Source: Cristatella mucedo
Lineage: Eukaryota > Bryozoa > Phylactolaemata > Cristatellidae
Length of the DNA stretch: 64,000 bases
Assembly: GCA_009760855.2 (NCBI GenBank)
Contig: WPIO01000059.1
Span: 2,436,001 to 2,500,000, forward strand
Direction: 5' to 3'
Positions 60,090 through 64,000 of the stretch are shown here, piece by piece. The first letter of the stretch is position 1; each line of letters begins with the position of its first letter. The notes under the pieces are model-generated. The model saw only the letters and a list, made by a program, of their open reading frames with translations, was not told the DNA's origin and did not search any database. Both the position numbers and the translations under genes were made by a program.

Positions 60090-61340
60090 GTGTGGTTATA
60101 AGTAGTTCGTCAAGGGGGGTCAGGTCTTATACGCCAGACCAGTCACGCGTGGAGTCCCACAAAGGTCCGTCCTCGGTCTTTTGCTGTTCTCGATTTATAC
60201 TCTACCTCTAGGAAAAGTGATTCGGGCCCATATAATAGGATATTCACTTTTATTCGGACATGAATATTATAAATATAATTATTAATTATTATTTAATATT
60301 AAATGTAATATAATACCTATAATTATATATAAATAATTATCACTTTTATTCTGACAATACGCAGCCGAATTTGTCATTCAAACCGGCGGAATCTCCCGCA
60401 GCGACTTGATAAACTGAATGCTCGCCTTGTCGACATTCGATCGTGGATGTTGGAAACTTCTTGAAACTAAATGACGCGATAGAACCGAACTGCTGCTCAT
60501 AGGACGCCCCGCACAAGCAGCGATGAATAGAAGCGTCTGCTCTTCTAGTAGGCGATGCTGTTGTGCGGCAGTGTCGTCTTCCACAGCTGCCTAGATTTTA
60601 AAAGCTTCGTTTAAAAGACTGCTTCCACAGCCAGCCATTATGTCCTATCCCTACCTAAGATTTGGAGCTGCCTTCCACGGTGGTTTGCAAAGGATTTAAA
60701 CTAGTTCTATCTCGGCTAGATTATTATCATTCGCAGCTGGCGATGAAGATGGCTGCAAGACTAGTTTGCAAGTCCCAGAGGTTTGATCACGTGTCTCCTT
60801 TGCTGGAAGAGCTTAGATGGCTGCCGGTTGATGAATGGATACAGAGCAAAGCTCGTACGCTGACCCACAAGGCCAAGGCCACGACCCCTTCGTACTTAGC
60901 TTCACTTCTGCATCAGTTTCAGCCTCCTCGTGCCCTCAGGTCCTGTGTAGACAATAAACTGGCTGTTTCATTCCTCTACTTAAAAACCATTGGCGACAGA
61001 AGCTTTAGCTCTGCATATCCTAGACTGTGGAATTCACTTCCACAATTCTTACGCAACGACAGCTACTCTCCTGCTGCCGACTATGGCGCACACATTTCCA
61101 GTCGTCCTGAGTGAGCTGCTGCTGCTGCTGCTGCTTCCATGCTACTCACTACGTCAACTTCACTCCTCCTCCTCACTCTGCTCTGCTGCTCACTTTTTCT
61201 TTGTAGCTTGAGATTAATTCTGTTGGCTACCAAATGCTTACCGATAGTCGCTTAGGCTGTGAGTTCGCTATACGAAACTCTTTTTCACAATACCCACATA
61301 GACTGTGTTTTTTATGGAGTTACAGATGGATGTAGATATC
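60090..61340 (+). mobile_element. LINE-B copy, part of RT to 3' end
   Basis: GVPQRSVLGLLLFSIYTLPL (RT motif B region, about 60150-60210), a mutated FYSDN at the catalytic position, then the C-terminal blocks (VLSRLDYYHSQLAMKMAARL, LTHKAKA, PRLWNSLPQFLRND; open 60662-61114) and 3' UTR. An 80-bp AT-rich insert splits it at the catalytic motif. Confidence 0.88.
60261..60340. repeat. 80-bp AT-rich insert with target-like duplication
   Basis: Pure A/T-rich block flanked by CACTTTTATTCGGACA (60245-60260) and CACTTTTATTCTGACA (60341-60356), which are single-copy in other LINE-B elements. No clear terminal inverted repeats. Confidence 0.75.
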
Positions 61341-61640
61341 TCCTGTAGTATCTGCACGAAATATAGGTGTCCTGTTTTTAAAGTGACCTTTCACTAGACC
61401 ACCACATCAGCTCGACCGGCAAGTCTGTCTACTTTTAGCAGTGTAGCGATGCAAAAACTAGGGCCTGCTTAAACAGGGATATTACATCCAAGTTTGTCAA
61501 TCCATTTGTGATATCCTCCCTCGAATTCGGTAACTAGCTATTTGCAGGTCTACCAGCCTGTTAAATCAGATGGTTGTAGTTGGTGCAATCTCTGAAACTA
61601 GGCTAATCTACGACTATCTGCTGTTGAGCTGCCGGAACTG
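61341..61640 (+). mobile_element. LINE-A-like fragment
   Basis: Segments equivalent to SARNIGVLFLK, DHHISSTGKSVYF, LGPA*TGI and VNPFVISSLEFGN; heavily decayed, no 3' end. Confidence 0.65.
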
Positions 61641-61963
61641 ATTCGTTATCTTTTTAGAATAGCAGTTGATTCTGGGCTTGGATGTTTTTTCCAATGCAGT
61701 TCTGTAATAACTGTAGCAACAACGATAATCAGACATCTAAGGTAGGTGTACCACCAAGAGAGAGCGATATCTCTACCACTCCGGCACTTTGAGTTACATT
61801 GGGGATTTACTCTCTATTGCTATCTAACGGTATCTTGCTGATAAAGAAGCTAGTATATACCATAGTTTGTATAATTTCATCAACTGATTCCTCTTTCGAA
61901 TAGCTAATTTTGATGGAGCAAGCAGCCACTTCAGTGAATAAACTACCATAGAACTACCACCAT

Positions 61964-62072
61964 CTGTCTCAGCACTACTACTAGTTGTCTCGGCACTACT
62001 ACTAGTTGTCTCGGTACTACTACTAGTTGTCTTGGCACTACTACTAGTTGTCTCGGCACTACCACTGGCTGC
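61964..62072 (-). repeat. 21-bp minisatellite, about five units
   Basis: Unit CTAGTTGTCTCGGCACTACTA, 7 codons on the minus strand (SAETTSS). A minus-strand frame stays open across it (61824-62081), but there is no other sign of a gene. Confidence 0.9.
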
Positions 62073-62491
62073 CACTGCCATTCTATCTTAAAATGGAAAG
62101 CCTGCTGCAACGCTTGGGGTCAAGCTGGCTGCAATGGCTGCTGATGCTATTTTACACCAGCCGATGAAGTCCAGCCTCGCAGCTGCAGAAGCAGACCATT
62201 AAGGCATTATATTGTGGCCGCACATTAGCGGCCAGAGGCAGTGTCGTTTAGTGAACTTTGACGTTGACACCTGTAAAGGGAAAGATATGCTAGGTGCACG
62301 ACATTTACGTGGCCGAGTGTGGCTGGCCATTGTGTACGTTGATGGCATAAGCAGCTGGCAGGTGTTTTTCTTGCTAGATTCGGTGCAGCTTGTGGTACTG
62401 ATTGACCTCCCTGACCCCGAGTGTTTCTTTTCCTCTACCTCTTCCCCACCCCATCAAGCTCAGCCGGTGGCTGTCTCACCGAGGCTGCCGA

Positions 62492-62522
<31 letters not shown>

Positions 62523-62924
62523 ATGGCCACGAGAGCGAGGATGGCAGCAGCAGCATCAGCATCAGCATCAGTGACAGCAGGACAGCGGTCACCCAGGAGA
62601 GGGGATGCTGTAGCAGCAGCAGCAGCAGAGATCTGCTGCCTGTGCTTCACTGGTGCCCCATCTGACATCGAATCGATTTCCTCAGATCCTCAGTCAGACT
62701 GACTCAGTCTCTCCATTCTTAGCAGCCGGCGTCCTATTCTTGCTCCTCCTTGAGTGGCTACTCTCGAACCGCTCTCTCTGCTCAGCATCTAGTCGTCTGC
62801 AGCCATCGCTCACACTACCGCTTGCAATCTTCAGTTGATCGAGAGAGCGAGTCCACGGCTCGCACGAGCCGAAATTCTGCGACTCGTTTCCTGCGTCACT
62901 ACCTGCAATAACCTTGCATCGTAT
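62073..62924. other. Intergenic; CAG run
   Basis: (CAG)9 at about 62494-62520 and shorter CAG runs near 62610. No gene supported. Confidence 0.45.
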
Positions 62925-63075
62925 AAGCTCATTCAAAAGTCTCATTTGCATAGACAGAAGAGACTTAACGGCTGTCATCACCACTTACAGTTGGCAATAC
63001 AGGATCGCCCACTGCAGGATTCGTAGCCACAACCTCGGTCGTGAAGAGTAGCGTGCCTCACCTCTTTGATTATCA
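62925..63075 (-). mobile_element. SINE-1, minus strand
   Basis: CAAAAGTCTCATTTGCATAG, CTTAACGGCTGTCATCACC, then a reversed head (GATTCGTAGCCACAACC). Near full length. Confidence 0.82.
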
Positions 63076-63169
63076 CAAACCTCGATTAAGTTTCAGCTAA
63101 TGACTCCGCATCTGTTCCAGTCAGCTTCGTCGTTCAACGTCACGTTGATTTTTTTTTTATTCTAGAGTA

Positions 63170-63958
63170 CTTTGCATCAATTTCAAAAGCTTCATTCAGA
63201 AGACTGCCTCTACAGCTAGCCATCACATCCGATCCCTATCCAAGATTAGAAGCTGTCTCCCACAGTGGCTTGTAAAAAATTTAGCTAGCTCTTTAGTTCT
63301 GTCTCGGCTTGATTATTGTAATTCCCTTTTGGCTGGGCTACCAAAGAAAGCTATTATGCCACTACAGCGGACTATGAATATGGCTGCAAGGCTGGTCTTC
63401 AAGTCCCAGCGATTTGAGCACGTGTCACCTTTGCTGGAAGAGCTAGGATGGTTGCCGGTTGAGCAAAGGATACGGAGCAAAGTTCTTACGCTGACCCACA
63501 AGGCCCACCACGGCTTGGCTCCTTCGTACCAAGCTGAACTGCTACATCAGTTTCAGCCTGTTCGCACCCTCAGGTCCTGTGTGGACAATAAATTAGCTGT
63601 CCCATTCCTCCGCTTAAAAGACAGTTGGCGACAGAAGCTTTAGCTCTGCAGGTCCTAGACTGTGGAACTCGCTTCTACAATTCTTACGCAAAGACATCTA
63701 CTCTCCAACTGCCGACTATGGCACATATTTTTCAGCGGTTCTGAGATGCTACTTCCATGCTACTCACTACCTCAACTGCTCTCCTAACTCTGCTATGCTT
63801 CCCACTTTCTCTTTGTTGCGTGAGACGAAGTCTGTTGACTTGTGAATGCGTACCGAAAGCCGCTTAGGCTGTGAGTGTGCTATACAAAACTCTCCTGCGT
63901 AACACCCACATGGTCTTGATGACTTTGTGGAGTTACTGACGGAGATACATTACATTTG
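63170..63958 (+). mobile_element. LINE-B copy, C-terminal part and 3' end
   Basis: Starts in the region after ARNLGVVFDS ([16 protein letters not shown]-equivalent), then MNMAARLVFKSQRFEHVSPL, LTHKAHHGLAPSYQAELL, PRLWNSL, 3' UTR and a terminal GGAGATACATTACATTT. One frameshift near 63620. Confidence 0.9.
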
Positions 63959-64000
63959 CATCCATGCTTGTGCATGATTCAGTGCGTGTTAGCAGCCAGA

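Overview
This is nuclear genomic DNA of an animal, most likely an invertebrate. The phylum cannot be fixed from the sequence. The evidence is one fully traceable spliceosomal-intron gene of animal type, dense non-LTR retrotransposon debris of CR1/L2-like (jockey-group) type, tRNA-derived SINEs, very long CT/AG and CA/TA microsatellites, and several GC- and CpG-rich islands. Nothing bacterial is seen (no operons, no ribosome binding sites); almost all long open frames are low-complexity repeats or broken transposon remnants.

The one gene that can be read end to end is a + strand short-chain acyl-CoA dehydrogenase (ACADS), start codon at 12525 and stop at 35047-35049. Ten exons (58, 152, 150, 112, 152, 148, 161, 96, 57 and 162 coding nt) join in frame to 415 codons plus stop. 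All nine introns are GT-AG. Both acyl-CoA dehydrogenase signature motifs and the catalytic glutamate (residue 392) are present. Its introns (102 bp to 4.2 kb) hold LINE and SINE copies on both strands. Its 5' flank is unusual: about 200 bp of CT repeat and 74 bp of AT repeat lie just upstream of the start codon.

The intergenic sequence and introns are dominated by two LINE families, called here LINE-A and LINE-B. LINE-A ends in a conserved 3' hairpin followed by ATT-type repeats and has at least two subfamilies (A1, A2). LINE-B ends in a short ACATT-type repeat; one copy in intron 3 still shows the FYADD reverse transcriptase motif. Three tRNA-derived SINE arrangements occur: SINE-1 (about a dozen copies), a two-part SINE in which a SINE-1 tail is joined to a second tRNA-like unit (two copies, opposite strands), and a single SINE-3 whose tail matches the LINE-A2 3' end.

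The right half (44.8-56.2 kb) has four CpG-rich blocks. The strongest, 53.8-56.2 kb, contains a probable first coding exon of a secreted or membrane protein (54464-54605, signal peptide plus splice donor); its later exons cannot be found in this window. It is followed by a 410-bp CT microsatellite. The last 7 kb are mostly LINE-A and LINE-B copies. No convincing novel multi-gene system was found; the most notable signals are the LINE 3' hairpin and its sharing with a SINE, the composite SINE, a 186-bp foldback, and insertions and expansions inside LINE copies.
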